A stretch of DNA of 5,748 bases, taken from CAYPCH01 sp964409165. GTDB taxonomy: Bacteria; Bacillota; Clostridia; Acetivibrionales; Acetivibrionaceae. Below the pieces are notes generated by a model that saw only the letters and a list, made by a program, of their open reading frames with translations, was not told the origin of the DNA and searched no databases. The position numbers and the translations under genes are program-made. Where the stretch lies: assembly GCA_964409165.1 (NCBI GenBank), contig CAYPCH010000154.1, forward strand, positions 1 to 5,748, given 5' to 3'. This document shows, piece by piece, positions 5,647 through 5,748 of this stretch (positions are counted from its first letter, which is position 1; each line of letters opens with the position of its first letter).

Positions 5647-5748
5647 ATTAAATATGGCTTACCAAAGAAAAAAATTACGTAACAAAAAATAAAAGGTAAG
5701 TTGTAAAATAAAGTGACGGAAGAAGCAAAAAATTAAAACTCATGGTAA
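5647..5748. other. AT-rich gap after rplL, no gene seen
   Basis: About 100 bases remain. They contain A-runs, a TTACGTAA palindrome (5675-5682) and a spaced CTTACC/GGTAAG pair (5658-5663 and 5695-5700). No start codon with a ribosome binding site and no convincing promoter are visible. In related gene orders rpoB follows rplL, so this is probably the start of the rpoB upstream region, which the window does not reach. Confidence 0.4.

Noticed and set aside
5658..5700. Inverted repeat CTTACC/GGTAAG as an operator or attachment site
   Set aside because: Only six bases with a 31-base spacer in A-rich DNA, consistent with chance.
1..5748. CRISPR array, tRNA or rRNA gene, or a complete mobile element
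   Set aside because: No regularly spaced repeats, no tRNA arm signatures and no intact transposase or integrase were seen on either strand.

Overview
The window reads as the chromosome of a low-GC Gram-positive bacterium, most likely an anaerobic member of the Clostridia. The evidence is AT-rich intergenic DNA, strong AGGAGG-type ribosome binding sites, a four-cysteine L33, a short single-span SecE and an L10-type attenuator leader. I cannot name the species from sequence alone. All convincing genes lie on the + strand.

Left part, about 1-1850, is accessory or decaying DNA. It holds an unrecognised 346-348 residue reading frame (234-1280) with no ribosome binding site and an in-frame stop six bases before its start. 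Next comes a small GGGACAAGG-type hairpin repeat (1364-1404). Last is the decayed C-terminal end of an Rpn/PD-(D/E)XK nuclease 'transposase' family gene (about 1528-1772), broken by stop codons and one frameshift.

Right part, about 1856-5646, is a conserved information-processing cluster: rpmG (L33), secE, nusG, rplK (L11), rplA (L1), rplJ (L10) and rplL (L7/L12). A good promoter (TTGACT, 17 bases, TAAATT) precedes rpmG. The 49-codon rpmG gene starts at GTG and is easily missed. L11, L1, L10 and L12 form or adjoin the L1 stalk and the L7/L12 stalk base of the 50S subunit. NusG binds RNA polymerase, and SecE is part of the protein-export channel. rpoB usually follows in this arrangement but is not reached here.

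Two leaders divide the cluster. A weak terminator-like hairpin, with a possible competing pairing, sits just before rplK. A recognisable L10 leader (CAGCAGG and CCTGCCGAGG) followed by a strong intrinsic terminator sits before rplJ, which fits feedback by L10-L12 on rplJL. The cluster ends in an exceptional perfect inverted repeat: two 40-base arms around a 3-base loop, starting in the last codon of rplL. That palindrome is the most unusual structure seen. I found no CRISPR array, tRNA, rRNA or convincing new multi-gene system.
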